Counted from the first letter of the stretch, positions 1 through 8,818 are shown. The stretch is DNA of 64,000 nt from Bacteroidota bacterium (GCA_008933835.1 WBUG01000002.1:159363-223362), one strand, 5' to 3'. Numbers and translations: made by a program. Notes: generated by a model from the sequence alone, not told the origin.

Positions 1-1
1 C

Positions 2-1198
2 ATCGCGTACACGTTCGCGTTCTACCTTTGGAAGTTCTTCATCCCGGCCGGACTCTCGGCATGCTACTCGTACCCCGCCGGCTTCACGGTGCTCCACGCC
101 GTCGTGCTCCTGAGCATGGCGCTGCTCGCGGCGGTGCTGCTGCGGTCGGTGCGCGGGGACCGCGCAGCGCTGATCGCGGCGTTCTCGGCCGTACTGCTTC
201 TCCTGCCGGTGTCGCAGCTCGTTCCGTTCGCGAACGCATCGCTGGTGTCGGACCGGTACGCGTACCTCCCGCTCCTGCCGATGGCGCTCTTCGTCGGGGA
301 GGGGTTGCGCAGGACACTGCAGGGGAACGGCGCCGACGGAACGGCGGTGCGGTGGTTCGGACGCTTCGCGGTGACGGCGGCGCTCGTCATCGCCGCGCTG
401 ACCGGTGCGGAACGGACCATGGTCTGGCGCAGCAGCATCTCGTTGTTCACAGACGTCATCGCGAAGGATCCGTCGATCGCCATCGCGTACGGGAATCGGG
501 GAAATGCGTTGGTGCGGGAGGGGCGGTACCGGGAGGGTGTCGACGATGTACATCGATTGCTGCGTCTGCACCCGGAGAACGCGCGGGCGTATTACAATCT
601 GGGCAATGCATACAGCGGGATGGAATGGTACGACTCCGCCATTTCGTCGTACGATACCGCGTTGAAGTTGGGGTTCCGGACCACTTCCCTCTATTATAAT
701 CATGGGAATGCGCTCTACCAGGTCGGCCGGACGGACGAGGCGATGGAACGGTACCGATTCGCCGCTTCGATGGCTCCCGGGGATCACCGGCCCTGGTATA
801 GTATGGGGGTCGTCGAGCTCGAGAGCCGCAGGAATCCGGCCGCGGCCGCCTCCCTGTTCGATACCGCGCTGCGGAGCTCACCGCATGACGCGGCGACGCT
901 GGTCCGCAAGGCGGAAGCGTTGATGATGCTCGACCGACCCGGTGCGGCGCTCCTTGCACTGACCGAAGCGATGCGGCTCGCCCCCGGGATACGGTCGGAG
1001 TCACTGGAACGCCGCATCGATTCGTCGTTGGCCGCGACAACGGCGCGTATCGACTCGCTCTCGAACGTCATCGACCGTTCTCCGTACGACCCCGCTCTCT
1101 ATTCCGTGCGGGCGTCCTGCTTCCTTCGCACGGCGGATACCGTCCGGTGGAGGAACGACCAGATGAGGTCAGCTTCGCTGCGAGGAGCGAGGCGATGA
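2..1198 (+). CDS. Membrane protein with C-terminal TPR repeats (5' end cut off by window)
   Basis: The frame is open from base 2, so the true start lies upstream; a GTG at 89 is only an internal possible start. The visible N-terminal ~150 residues hold several hydrophobic helices, including FYLWKFFIPAGLSA and SDRYAYLPLLP. These short motifs are typical of bacterial membrane-TPR proteins related to the eukaryotic TMTC O-mannosyltransferases (GT-C fold). From about residue 158 onward there are roughly five tetratricopeptide repeats (for example AYYNLGNAYSGMEWYDSAISS). The stop overlaps the ATG of the next gene (ATGA), which encodes a protein of the same architecture, so the two are probably co-translated. 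Glycosyltransferase activity is an inference; a scaffold role is also possible. Confidence 0.75.
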   Translation: MAYTFAFYLWKFFIPAGLSACYSYPAGFTVLHAVVLLSMALLAAVLLRSVRGDRAALIAAFSAVLLLLPVSQLVPFANASLVSDRYAYLPLLPMALFVGEGLRRTLQGNGADGTAVRWFGRFAVTAALVIAALTGAERTMVWRSSISLFTDVIAKDPSIAIAYGNRGNALVREGRYREGVDDVHRLLRLHPENARAYYNLGNAYSGMEWYDSAISSYDTALKLGFRTTSLYYNHGNALYQVGRTDEAMERYRFAASMAPGDHRPWYSMGVVELESRRNPAAAASLFDTALRSSPHDAATLVRKAEALMMLDRPGAALLALTEAMRLAPGIRSESLERRIDSSLAATTARIDSLSNVIDRSPYDPALYSVRASCFLRTADTVRWRNDQMRSASLRGARR

Positions 1199-3099
1199 AG
1201 ATGAGCGGCAAGAATCTCCTTTCGTTCTACCTCTTGTTCATCGTCTCGGTCGGGGTACGGTTCCCGCTCCTCTCCGCCGGAATGCTCAACTGGCACGATA
1301 TGGACCTGATGGCCGCGTTGGACACCGGCTCGCCGTGGCAGAATTACCTGAGCGGGGGAGGAGAATCCGGCGGGTGGTACCTGCTGGCATGGTTGCAGCA
1401 TTCGATCGGTGGACACGGGTATTTCATCTACCATGCTGTCAGCATTCTGCTGCACACCGGGACGGTCCTGCTCTTCTTCACCGCATTGCTCCGGTTCGGG
1501 GTCGCGCTCAGGACCGCATTGACGTCGGCATTGCTATTCTCCCTGCATCCGCTCCAGACGGAGCCGGTCGGCTGGTTCACGCAGCAGCCGCTCCTCCTCG
1601 CGGCATTCCTGTGGCTCGGTGTGGTCCATCTGTATCTCTCGCATGTGCAGGGGAGAGGAAGGTGGTGGTGGATCGCTTCGCTCGCCGCCGCTTCGGCGCT
1701 CTTCTCCCTCCTTCCATCATTGCTGACATTGATCACGATCGGAACGTTGCACCGCCGGCATCGTTCTCGAACACTTCGGTCCACGGCCTACGCCATCCTG
1801 CCGTTCCTGTTACTGTTCGCCGCGGCATCGGTGGTGTCCCGTCCACTCGGGGCGATCGTCCCCGCGTTCCTCCGAACGGCGGGTGAGGGTCTCGCGGTGC
1901 TTCAGAGCGGACCCCGAACGGCGTGGGAGTTCCTCTATCCGTTCTTCCCGCCGCATTTCCACCAACCGGCCGACGGAATGATGGGCATCGTCTCTGCCGC
2001 CGCCGTTCTGCTCGCCGGAGTCGCCGTGTGGTCGTTCGTCCGGAACGAGGCGTCGCGCATGGGGGCCTTGCTTGCCCTGCTTCTCTCGCTTCCGGTGGTG
2101 ACGGGCGTTTCGTTCGGGGATACGGTCTGGACGCACAGCGTCTGGTATCTTTCTCTCCTTCCCGTGGCGTACCTTACCGTCAGCATCGTGGAGCGCATCG
2201 GTGCACTGCTTCCGGGGGTATGGAAGCGAATCGCCATGGTGCCGTTGACCGCGGCAGTCTTGCTCATGTCGCACCGCTCGTACCAGGAAGGGACCCGGTG
2301 GTCATCATCCGAAACGTTCTGGAACACGCTGCTCGAACATGAGCCGGAGAATCTCTTTGCGCTGGATCATCTCTCCATGTCGTATTATGTCCGCGCCGAA
2401 TACGAAAAGGCGCTCGCGGCCGCCGAGCGAGGGGTGAGCGTCTCTCCGGGAGATATCACGATGCTCTTCCGGCGTGCATCGGTCGAATATCAGCTCATGT
2501 CGCTCGACCGGGCCGATGCGGACCTGCGGCGAGTGCTGTCGCATGACAGTACGCACGTCCTGGCGTGGTACCATCTGGCGCTCGTCCATGGGGAGTACGG
2601 CCGCCACGATTCGGTGGTCGCATTCTGTTCGAAGGCGCTGGCCGTGCGGCCGGACTTCATCCCCGCTCTGAACAATCGCGGTAATGCGTATGCCCAGTCC
2701 GGCCGGTACGTTCTCGCGCGGCGTGACTATGACCGCATCATCGGCATCGATCCGTCATATGCCGATGCGTACGGGAACCGCGCGCTGTTATCCCTCCAGA
2801 CCGGTAACACCGGGAACGCGATCTTCGATTTCAATCGGTACATCCGGCTTGTCCCTCAATCGTTCCGTGGTTATATCCACCTCGGACTGGCCCAGGTTTT
2901 GGCGTCGGATTCCGCCGAAGCATCCTTAGCATTTTTTAAGGTCTCCCGCCTTGATTCTCGGAAGGGAGAAATGTACCTTAACGCAGTTGCATCGACGTTT
3001 TTGCGTTCGGTCCAGGAGTGGACCTTCGCCGAACGAGTGTTGCATGAGACAGGAATCACACTACAGCACCCTGTCAGAAATACCAGCGCCCGGAAATAA
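1195..3099 (+). CDS. Membrane protein with C-terminal TPR repeats, paralogue of the preceding gene
   Basis: About 634 residues. I chose the ATG at 1195 because it overlaps the upstream stop (ATGA) and follows a GAGGAGCGAGG ribosome-binding sequence; a GTG 48 bases earlier is in frame but lies well inside the neighbour. The protein starts with a hydrophobic helix, then a loop with HDMD, then about nine further membrane helices to residue ~370. TPR repeats follow from ~383 to ~600 (ALNNRGNAYAQSGRYVLAR is one). The layout matches TMTC-like GT-C membrane-TPR proteins. Placed directly before the pilin genes, it could modify or help assemble surface proteins, but that is inference from position only. 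Confidence 0.8.
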   Translation: MKMSGKNLLSFYLLFIVSVGVRFPLLSAGMLNWHDMDLMAALDTGSPWQNYLSGGGESGGWYLLAWLQHSIGGHGYFIYHAVSILLHTGTVLLFFTALLRFGVALRTALTSALLFSLHPLQTEPVGWFTQQPLLLAAFLWLGVVHLYLSHVQGRGRWWWIASLAAASALFSLLPSLLTLITIGTLHRRHRSRTLRSTAYAILPFLLLFAAASVVSRPLGAIVPAFLRTAGEGLAVLQSGPRTAWEFLYPFFPPHFHQPADGMMGIVSAAAVLLAGVAVWSFVRNEASRMGALLALLLSLPVVTGVSFGDTVWTHSVWYLSLLPVAYLTVSIVERIGALLPGVWKRIAMVPLTAAVLLMSHRSYQEGTRWSSSETFWNTLLEHEPENLFALDHLSMSYYVRAEYEKALAAAERGVSVSPGDITMLFRRASVEYQLMSLDRADADLRRVLSHDSTHVLAWYHLALVHGEYGRHDSVVAFCSKALAVRPDFIPALNNRGNAYAQSGRYVLARRDYDRIIGIDPSYADAYGNRALLSLQTGNTGNAIFDFNRYIRLVPQSFRGYIHLGLAQVLASDSAEASLAFFKVSRLDSRKGEMYLNAVASTFLRSVQEWTFAERVLHETGITLQHPVRNTSARK

Positions 3100-3155
3100 T
3101 TTCCTGCCCGTGCTGCCGATACGCTGAATTCATCGATTTTTTGGTGTTTCTTTCT

Positions 3156-3173
3156 TTGGCACGCAGTATGCAA
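3156..3173 (+). promoter_or_regulatory. Sigma-54 (RpoN) promoter of the pilin genes
   Basis: TTGGCACGCAGTATGCAA fits the -24/-12 consensus YTGGCACGrNNNTTGCW: all eight -24 bases match, the GG and GC pairs are exactly 10 bases apart, and the -12 box is ATGCA (four of five). Transcription would start near 3183, leaving a ~63-base leader before the first pilin. Pilin genes of Pseudomonas, Geobacter and Myxococcus are known RpoN targets, which supports the call. No rpoN or enhancer-binding protein gene lies in the window. Confidence 0.8.
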
Positions 3174-3245
3174 AGGTATTAGGCACGGTTAGGGGAACCA
3201 AATTTAATTCACCGTATCTCTCACACATCATAAAGGGTCACAATT

Positions 3246-3659
3246 ATGGGTCAACAGCAGCTTCTCCTCATCATCCTTGGTGTCATTATCGTCGGTATCG
3301 CGGTCGCCGTCGGTATCACCATGTTCCAGGACAACGCGGTCAGCGCGAATCGCGATGCCGTGACGAACGACCTGGTGCAGCTCGCTGCGAAGTCGCAGCA
3401 GTACTATCGTAAGCCCTCCTCGCTGGGCGGCGGCGGAAACTCCTTCGCCACGCTGACGGCGGATGCGGCCGGTATGGCGCTGCTCGTCTCCACGGCGTTC
3501 TCGAACAACGATAACGGCACCTACACCATCAGCACTGCCGGTACCGCCACCGCCGTCATTTTCACCGGCGTCGGCAAGACCGCGCTGAGCGATGGCAGCT
3601 ATCCGACCTACACCTGCACGGTGAATGCGGCCGGTTACGCGATCGCGAAGACCAACTGA
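3246..3659 (+). CDS. Small type IV pilin-like protein 1
   Basis: 137 residues. It begins MGQQQLLLIILGVIIVG, a ~24-residue hydrophobic helix with no charged leader, followed by a predicted amphipathic helix (DAVTNDLVQLAAKSQQYY) and a Gly/Thr/Ser-rich C-terminal half, like a short pilin or pseudopilin. If a prepilin peptidase acts, it would have to cut after Gly2, and the usual Glu5 is absent. It is followed by a closely related copy and then by pilC and pilB, so it is probably a major pilin subunit. AAAGGG about 8 bases upstream is the ribosome-binding site, and a sigma-54 promoter lies ~70 bases upstream. Confidence 0.8.
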   Translation: MGQQQLLLIILGVIIVGIAVAVGITMFQDNAVSANRDAVTNDLVQLAAKSQQYYRKPSSLGGGGNSFATLTADAAGMALLVSTAFSNNDNGTYTISTAGTATAVIFTGVGKTALSDGSYPTYTCTVNAAGYAIAKTN

Positions 3660-3673
3660 TCCAATGCTGTTCT

Positions 3674-3703
3674 GTGATAGGGCGGTGTGAACCGCCTTAT
3701 CAC
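3674..3703 (+). promoter_or_regulatory. Strong RNA hairpin between the two pilin genes
   Basis: A 13-bp stem (3674-3686 with 3691-3703, one G-U pair) closed by a GUGA tetraloop of the stable GNRA class. It begins 15 bases after the first pilin stop and is not followed by a U-run, so it does not look like an intrinsic terminator. A role in stabilising the upstream pilin mRNA or setting the ratio of the two pilins is plausible (inference). Confidence 0.6.
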
Positions 3704-3727
3704 GCTAACTATTAGGACCTTCCAGAA

Positions 3728-4141
3728 ATGGGCCAACAACAGCTTCTTCTGATCATACTCGGCGTCATCATCGTCGGTATCGCGGTGGCTGTGGGGATCA
3801 CGCTCTTCCAGGACAACGCCGTGAGCTCCAACAAGGACGCCATGACCAACGACATGATGCATCTCGCCGCCAAAGCCCGGCATTTCTACTCCCGTCCCAC
3901 GTCCATGGGGGGAGGGGGACATTCCTTCACGGGGCTCACCGCGGACGCCGCCGGGATGCTGAAGCTCGTCACCGCCCAGTTCTCCAACAATGCCAACGGC
4001 AGTTATTCCATCAAGACCGCCGGGGACAACGGTTCGGTGGTGCTCCTCGGCATCGGGAAGACCGCCATGACCGATGGTTCGTACCCGACCATCGAGGTCA
4101 CCGTCACCCCCAAGGGCCAGACCATCAGTATCGTAAACTGA
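3728..4141 (+). CDS. Small type IV pilin-like protein 2
   Basis: 137 residues, the same length as its upstream neighbour. The N-terminal helix and the centre are nearly identical (MGQQQLLLIILGVIIVGIA, then VGIT.FQDNAVS), while the C-terminal third diverges (ending TVTPKGQTISIVN). It lacks a conventional leader peptide and Glu5 as well. It is a tandem duplicate of the first pilin, co-transcribed unless the intervening hairpin limits read-through. The pair could form a heteropolymer, or one could be a minor subunit; the sequence alone does not decide. Confidence 0.8.
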   Translation: MGQQQLLLIILGVIIVGIAVAVGITLFQDNAVSSNKDAMTNDMMHLAAKARHFYSRPTSMGGGGHSFTGLTADAAGMLKLVTAQFSNNANGSYSIKTAGDNGSVVLLGIGKTAMTDGSYPTIEVTVTPKGQTISIVN

Positions 4142-4187
4142 CCAACATCACTCCCGAACGGCAGCCGCATCGGTTCCCTCTCCTCGG

Positions 4188-4216
4188 TTGATTTTCATCC
4201 CATCCGATTGTATCTT
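4188..4216 (+). promoter_or_regulatory. Sigma-70-like promoter upstream of pilC
   Basis: TTGATT (4188-4193), a 17-base spacer, then TATCTT (4211-4216), 45 bases before the pilC start. The same TTGnnn-N17-TAnnTT layout recurs at several other gene starts in the window. It would give the assembly genes expression independent of the sigma-54 pilin promoter. Confidence 0.5.
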
Positions 4217-4261
4217 ACCGCATCCACGTCCATTCTTTAGTACGTTCATCCACGGTTCTCT

Positions 4262-5632
4262 ATGCCAGAATTCCGTATCGACGGCGTCTCCCTGAGCGGC
4301 AAGCCGGTGCAGGGTATCATCAACGCCGACACGATCAAGGCGGCCAAGGAGAAGGCGGCGCAGATGGCACGCGAACGAAAGTTCAAAGTGTCCAACGTGC
4401 ATCCCCGCACCACCTTCCTGTACCGTGTGAAGAAGGGGAACGAGAAGCCCATCGACGGCGAACAGAAGGCCTTCACGAAGCAGGAAGTGACCGACGCGCT
4501 CTCGAAGATGGGCTATCAGGTGGTGTACGTCCGGAAGAAGATGTTCGATGGGAAGGGGGGGAAGGTGCCGCCCATCGAAGTGGTGTCGTTCGTCCGCGTG
4601 AGCGCGGACCTCATCCGTCAGAAGCTGCCGTTCAACGACATGATGCAGATGATGATCAACGACATCCAGAACAAGACGCTCCGGGAGGCCATCCGTGAGA
4701 TCAACCAGGACCTGAAGCAGGGGAAGGACAGCGAGAAGGCGTTCCAGAAGCACGAGAAGGCGCTCGGAAAGTTCGCGGCGCATATGCTCGGTCTGGCCTC
4801 CAAGTCCGGCAACATGGGAGAGATCTTCGAGAGCACGGCGAAGTTCCTCGAGCGGAACGCGCAGTTCAAGAAGGACCTCAAGAGCGCCCTCATCATGCCG
4901 GTGGTCACGCTCGTCATCCTCTTCGTCGCCGTCGGTTACTACGTCGCGGTCATCTTCCCGGAGACGGCGAACCTCTTCCAGAAGTTCAAGATCGAACTCC
5001 CGCCGATGACCGCCGCCACGCTGAAGCTGAGCGCATTCCTCACGGAGAACATCGTCTGGATCGCGTTGTCGTTCGGTATCCCTTTCGTCCTCTTCGGCCG
5101 CTGGGCCGCGACGGAGAAGGGGCGCCTCGTCATCGACCACTATATCTGGAAGATCCCCTCCATCGGCGACCTGCTGCACAAGATGAGCATCGAGATCTTC
5201 TGCCGCGTCTTCTACGCCCTCTACTCCGGCTCCGGCGAGAACATCGAGGTCATCCGCATGGCCTCCGAAGCGTGCGGCAACAAGTACATGGAATCGCAGA
5301 TCAAGAACGTCGCCCTGCCGATGATGGTGGACAAGGGGGCGGGCATCACCGAAGCGTTCGAAGCCTCCGGCGTCTTCACCAAGACGGCCCTCTCCCGCTT
5401 CCATTCCGGCGCGGAGACCGGCAACGTGAAGAACACCGCCCTCCAGCTCGCGGAGTACTACGAGAAGGAGACGGGCTACCGCATGCGGAACGCCATCGAC
5501 TTCATCCAGCTCATCATCTCGATGATCATCATGATCGTGCTCACCGCGCTGACGCTGGTCTCGTCCGAAACGGCGACCGTGAAACCGAAACCGCCGGGCG
5601 GGTGGCTCCACTTCCTCTCGACGTTCTTCTAA
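4262..5632 (+). CDS. pilC: Type IV pilus/T2SS inner-membrane platform protein PilC/GspF
   Basis: 456 residues. After a ~110-residue cytoplasmic N-terminal domain come two T2SSF domains (~120-240 and ~320-440). The first contains the characteristic LASKSGNMGEIFESTAKFLE stretch and the second FHSGAETGNVKNTALQLAEY. Hydrophobic helices follow each domain (about 212-235, 262-280 and 410-430). This protein sits in the inner membrane beneath the growing pilus and couples the PilB ATPase to pilin insertion. The next gene is pilB, 18 bases downstream. Family assignment is firm; whether the filament is a pilus or pseudopilus rests on context (presence of PilT favours a pilus). Confidence 0.93.
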   Translation: MPEFRIDGVSLSGKPVQGIINADTIKAAKEKAAQMARERKFKVSNVHPRTTFLYRVKKGNEKPIDGEQKAFTKQEVTDALSKMGYQVVYVRKKMFDGKGGKVPPIEVVSFVRVSADLIRQKLPFNDMMQMMINDIQNKTLREAIREINQDLKQGKDSEKAFQKHEKALGKFAAHMLGLASKSGNMGEIFESTAKFLERNAQFKKDLKSALIMPVVTLVILFVAVGYYVAVIFPETANLFQKFKIELPPMTAATLKLSAFLTENIVWIALSFGIPFVLFGRWAATEKGRLVIDHYIWKIPSIGDLLHKMSIEIFCRVFYALYSGSGENIEVIRMASEACGNKYMESQIKNVALPMMVDKGAGITEAFEASGVFTKTALSRFHSGAETGNVKNTALQLAEYYEKETGYRMRNAIDFIQLIISMIIMIVLTALTLVSSETATVKPKPPGGWLHFLSTFF

Positions 5633-5650
5633 TCCACCGGGGACCGCTGC

Positions 5651-7438
5651 ATGGCCGAACTCGACATCACCGATAAGATCGGGTATACGCTCCTCAAGAA
5701 GGGGATCATCGATTACGAGACGCTCGAGAAGTCGCTCCGGGTGAAGGAGGCGGAGGCGTCGAAGAAGGAACGCCGGAACCTCGGTCAGATCCTCGTCAGC
5801 GAGTTCGCCGCCGACCACGACGCCGTGTTCCGCGAGGTCGCCAACCTGTACGCCTTCCGCGAGATATACCTCAACGACGAGAATGTGGACAAGGTCCGCA
5901 TCGATTTCATCCGGAAGTTCATCGACGGGCTGCAGGACGGCAACCGCGACCTGCTCATCCAGACGAAGATGCTCCCGCTGAAGTTCGACGAGAAGCAGCC
6001 GGACAAGCTCATCATCGTCTGCTCGGACCCGACGGACCGCAACATCCCGGTCATCGCCCGGCACTTCAACGCGAAGAAGTACGAGGTCACCTACTGCCGT
6101 TTAAAGGACCTCCAGAGCCTCCTCGAACAGGTCATCCCGCCGCAGAACGAGTTCCTGAAGCTCCTCGAAGATAACCAGATCAGCGTCGAATCGCCGGACG
6201 ACGAAGCGCAGGTCGACGAAGATGCGCTGAACGCCGAGATCAACAAGAGCGCCCTCGCGAACCTCTTCGAAGGGTGCCTGGTGGAGGCGGTGCGGCAGGG
6301 GGTGAGCGACGTGCATATCGTGGCCGCAGAGGGGAACCGGACCAACTTCATGTTCCGCGTGGACGGCAATCTCAAGGTGTGGCACTGCCAGGAGAACACG
6401 ATGCCCGAAGCGGTGATGGCGGTGGTGAAGGACCGGACGAAGGGGGTGGACCGGTTCGAACGAGAGATGTCGCAGGACGGTTTCGTGCAGCGGGTCATCG
6501 ACGGGCATCAGCTCCGCTTCCGCGTCTCCATCATGCCCATCGTCACGACGGAGTTCAAGCACAAATTCGAGAGCGTCGTCATCCGCGTGCTCGACGACCG
6601 GAAGGTCATCACGGACCTGAACAAGCTCGGTCTGCAGGGGCCCGCGCGCGGGTTCTTCTACAAGGCGATCCAGAAGCCGCAGGGGATCGTCATCCTCACC
6701 GGTCCGACGGGTTCCGGCAAATCCACGACGCTCATCGCGGCGCTCTACCAGGTCATCGATCCCACCGTGAACGTGCTCACCATCGAGGAGCCGGTGGAGT
6801 ACATCATCAAGGGGGCGCGTCAGCTGAAGATCGGTCCCAAGATGTCGTTCGAACAGTCCATCCGCGGTATCCTCCGCCACGACCCGGACATCGTGCTCGT
6901 CGGCGAGATGCGCGACAAGGTCACGGCGGAGACCGCCATCAAGCTCGCGAACACCGGTCACCTCGTCTTCTCCACGCTGCACACCAACGACGCCCCCAGC
7001 GCCGTCGCCCGTCTCTATAAGATGGGCATCGAACCCTTCCTCATCGCGTACGCCATCAACATCATCGTCGCGCAGCGCCTCATCCGCACCCTCTGCAAGG
7101 TGTGCAGGGCGCCCATCGACGATTCGGAGAAGGACGAACTGCTGAAGTTCGGATTCACCGAGCAGGAGCTCGCCACGCACACCATCAACAAGGCGGTCGG
7201 GTGCGACAAATGCAACGGCGGCTATAAGGGACGTGCCGCCATCCATGAGGCGCTCTACTTCACCAAGGCCATCAAGAACATCGTGCTGAACGCCGGCGAG
7301 AAAGTGGACGAGAACTCCATCCGCGATCAGGCGGCCAAGGACGGCATGTGGACCCTGCGCCGTTCCGGCATGGAGCGGATGCTCGAAGGTGTCACGTCGC
7401 TCGAAGAGGTCGTGGCCAGCACCGTCGAAGAGGATTGA
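5651..7438 (+). CDS. pilB: Type IV pilus extension ATPase PilB/GspE
   Basis: 595 residues. The N-terminal ~150 residues form a T2SSE_N/MshEN-type domain (LGQILVSEF...). The C-terminal AAA-like motor has Walker A GPTGSGKSTT near residue 351, the Asp box, Walker B DIVLVGEMRD near 412, the His box STLHT, and the zinc tetracysteine CxxC...CxxC near 480 and 517 that marks PilB/GspE rather than PilT. It hydrolyses ATP at the base of the machine to drive pilin polymerisation. GGGGACC just before the ATG may act as ribosome-binding site. The gene follows pilC closely and is probably co-transcribed with it. Confidence 0.95.
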   Translation: MAELDITDKIGYTLLKKGIIDYETLEKSLRVKEAEASKKERRNLGQILVSEFAADHDAVFREVANLYAFREIYLNDENVDKVRIDFIRKFIDGLQDGNRDLLIQTKMLPLKFDEKQPDKLIIVCSDPTDRNIPVIARHFNAKKYEVTYCRLKDLQSLLEQVIPPQNEFLKLLEDNQISVESPDDEAQVDEDALNAEINKSALANLFEGCLVEAVRQGVSDVHIVAAEGNRTNFMFRVDGNLKVWHCQENTMPEAVMAVVKDRTKGVDRFEREMSQDGFVQRVIDGHQLRFRVSIMPIVTTEFKHKFESVVIRVLDDRKVITDLNKLGLQGPARGFFYKAIQKPQGIVILTGPTGSGKSTTLIAALYQVIDPTVNVLTIEEPVEYIIKGARQLKIGPKMSFEQSIRGILRHDPDIVLVGEMRDKVTAETAIKLANTGHLVFSTLHTNDAPSAVARLYKMGIEPFLIAYAINIIVAQRLIRTLCKVCRAPIDDSEKDELLKFGFTEQELATHTINKAVGCDKCNGGYKGRAAIHEALYFTKAIKNIVLNAGEKVDENSIRDQAAKDGMWTLRRSGMERMLEGVTSLEEVVASTVEED

Positions 7439-7579
7439 CGGTTTTGTAGAAACTACACTCCGGGCACGGGTGACACTCCCGAATCCGTCGATAATACCCG
7501 ATTCCATTCCGGCACTATCCGTGTGGCGGTGTACACATCGTGTTCCCCGCCACAGCGCGGTGTGTTAGAATCATTTAAT

Positions 7580-7608
7580 TTGCCCCGGTGATGTTGAACA
7601 GGTACCTT
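7580..7608 (+). promoter_or_regulatory. Possible sigma-70-like promoter before the minor pilin genes
   Basis: TTGCCC (7580-7585), 17 bases, TACCTT (7603-7608), ending 8 bases before the ATG at 7617. The 178-base gap between pilB and this gene contains no open frame of note, which makes an internal promoter reasonable. The match is weaker than at pilC or pilT, and the transcript would be almost leaderless. Confidence 0.35.
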
Positions 7609-7616
7609 ATCTTCGT

Positions 7617-8138
7617 ATGGGACTCGGTCAGACGCTTTTAACGATCATGGCATTGATGTTGATGGGACGGCTCATCCTGTCCGTCAACACCACCACGCTC
7701 GATGTGGGATATGCCAAGGACATGGCGGAATACCGCATCATCGGTACGTCGCTCGGAACGTCCATGATCGAACAGTCCAATGCGCTCGCCTACGATGAGA
7801 CCACGGTCGATACGAACGTCACCGCCACGTCGATGCTCACCCTCGCTTCATCGTTCGGACCGGACGGCCTGGAGAATGCATCATCGTTCGACGACATCGA
7901 TGACTTCCATAACTTCACGAAGTATGACACGCTGCAGAGCGTCGTGTACAAGAGCAGGGTGCTGGTGACGTATCTGAACGTGACGTCCACGGCCATCACG
8001 CCGACGACCACGCGGTCGTACAACAAGCAGATCACGGTCGAGGTCACCAGCGACTATCTGGTCGACTACACGCTCAATCCGCCGAAGCCGGACACACTTC
8101 GGTTCCGTACGGTGTTCAGTTACTGGTTCTTCCGATAA
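7617..8138 (+). CDS. Minor pilin-like protein (PilV/GspI position)
   Basis: 173 residues, beginning MGLGQTLLTIMALMLMG, a short hydrophobic helix directly after Met-Gly and similar in layout to the two pilins. The mature part is soluble, rich in Thr, Ser and Asp, and ends in VFSYWFFR. It is the first of three consecutive genes whose order and protein sizes match the pilV-pilW-pilX minor pilin block of other type IV pilus loci. Sequence similarity to PilV is not obvious by eye; the call rests on the helix and on the context. A 12-base gap separates it from the next gene. Confidence 0.65.
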   Translation: MGLGQTLLTIMALMLMGRLILSVNTTTLDVGYAKDMAEYRIIGTSLGTSMIEQSNALAYDETTVDTNVTATSMLTLASSFGPDGLENASSFDDIDDFHNFTKYDTLQSVVYKSRVLVTYLNVTSTAITPTTTRSYNKQITVEVTSDYLVDYTLNPPKPDTLRFRTVFSYWFFR

Positions 8139-8150
8139 GGGCGAAGCGCA

Positions 8151-8807
8151 ATGGGTTCGCAAACCATCCTCGATCTCATCGCTTCCACCATGGTCTTCGG
8201 CAGCCTGTTGCTGATGGCCCTGCGGCTGAACATCGGCAATACCGAGAACCTCCAGTCGTACCGCATGGACCTTGTCGTCCAGGAGAATCTCGTCGAGGTA
8301 TCGCAGCTGCTGGAGGACGATTTCAAACGGATGGGATATTGCCTCGACGCGTCGAAGATCCCGAACCCGTCGCTGACGGTCCGCTATGCCGATTCGATCA
8401 AGATCAAATTCCTCACCGACTTCCCGACCGATGCGCCGGGCACGACGGGATGGCGGGGGGACGGGGACCTCGATTCCATCACGTACTACGTCGGTCCGAC
8501 CAGTGAAGCGACCAACACCCCGAATCCCAACGATCGGAAATTGTATCGCGTCGAGAACAACGCCACGCCGGTCGGTGTGAATCTCGGCGTCACCACGTTC
8601 GACCTGCAGTACTTCGACGCCTTGAGGAACCGGCTGCCGTCGCCGGTGCCCGATCCCCGTCTCATCCAGTACATGCAGATCACCATCGAAGTGCAGAATT
8701 ACGCGAAGATCGGCGGACAAATGAACACCGCGACGTTCGATACGGTCTACCAGTCCGCGTTCTGGCGGCAGGTGAGGATCGTGGCGAAGAATCTACGGAA
8801 CAGGTAA
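8151..8807 (+). CDS. Minor pilin-like protein (PilW/GspJ-like)
   Basis: 218 residues, starting MGSQTILDLIASTMVFGSLL, a hydrophobic helix immediately after Met-Gly. The body resembles PilW/GspJ minor pilins: QLLEDDFKRMGYC near residue 55, then LDSITYYVGP, LYRVENN and FDLQYFDALRNR, which follow the family pattern D-x-I-x-Y-Y then L-x-R then F-x-x-x-Y. These proteins prime pilus assembly at the tip or in the inner membrane. The gene lies between two other MG-initiated hydrophobic-helix genes and is presumably translated from the same message. Confidence 0.72.
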   Translation: MGSQTILDLIASTMVFGSLLLMALRLNIGNTENLQSYRMDLVVQENLVEVSQLLEDDFKRMGYCLDASKIPNPSLTVRYADSIKIKFLTDFPTDAPGTTGWRGDGDLDSITYYVGPTSEATNTPNPNDRKLYRVENNATPVGVNLGVTTFDLQYFDALRNRLPSPVPDPRLIQYMQITIEVQNYAKIGGQMNTATFDTVYQSAFWRQVRIVAKNLRNR

Positions 8808-8818
8808 GAGGAGGTCGT

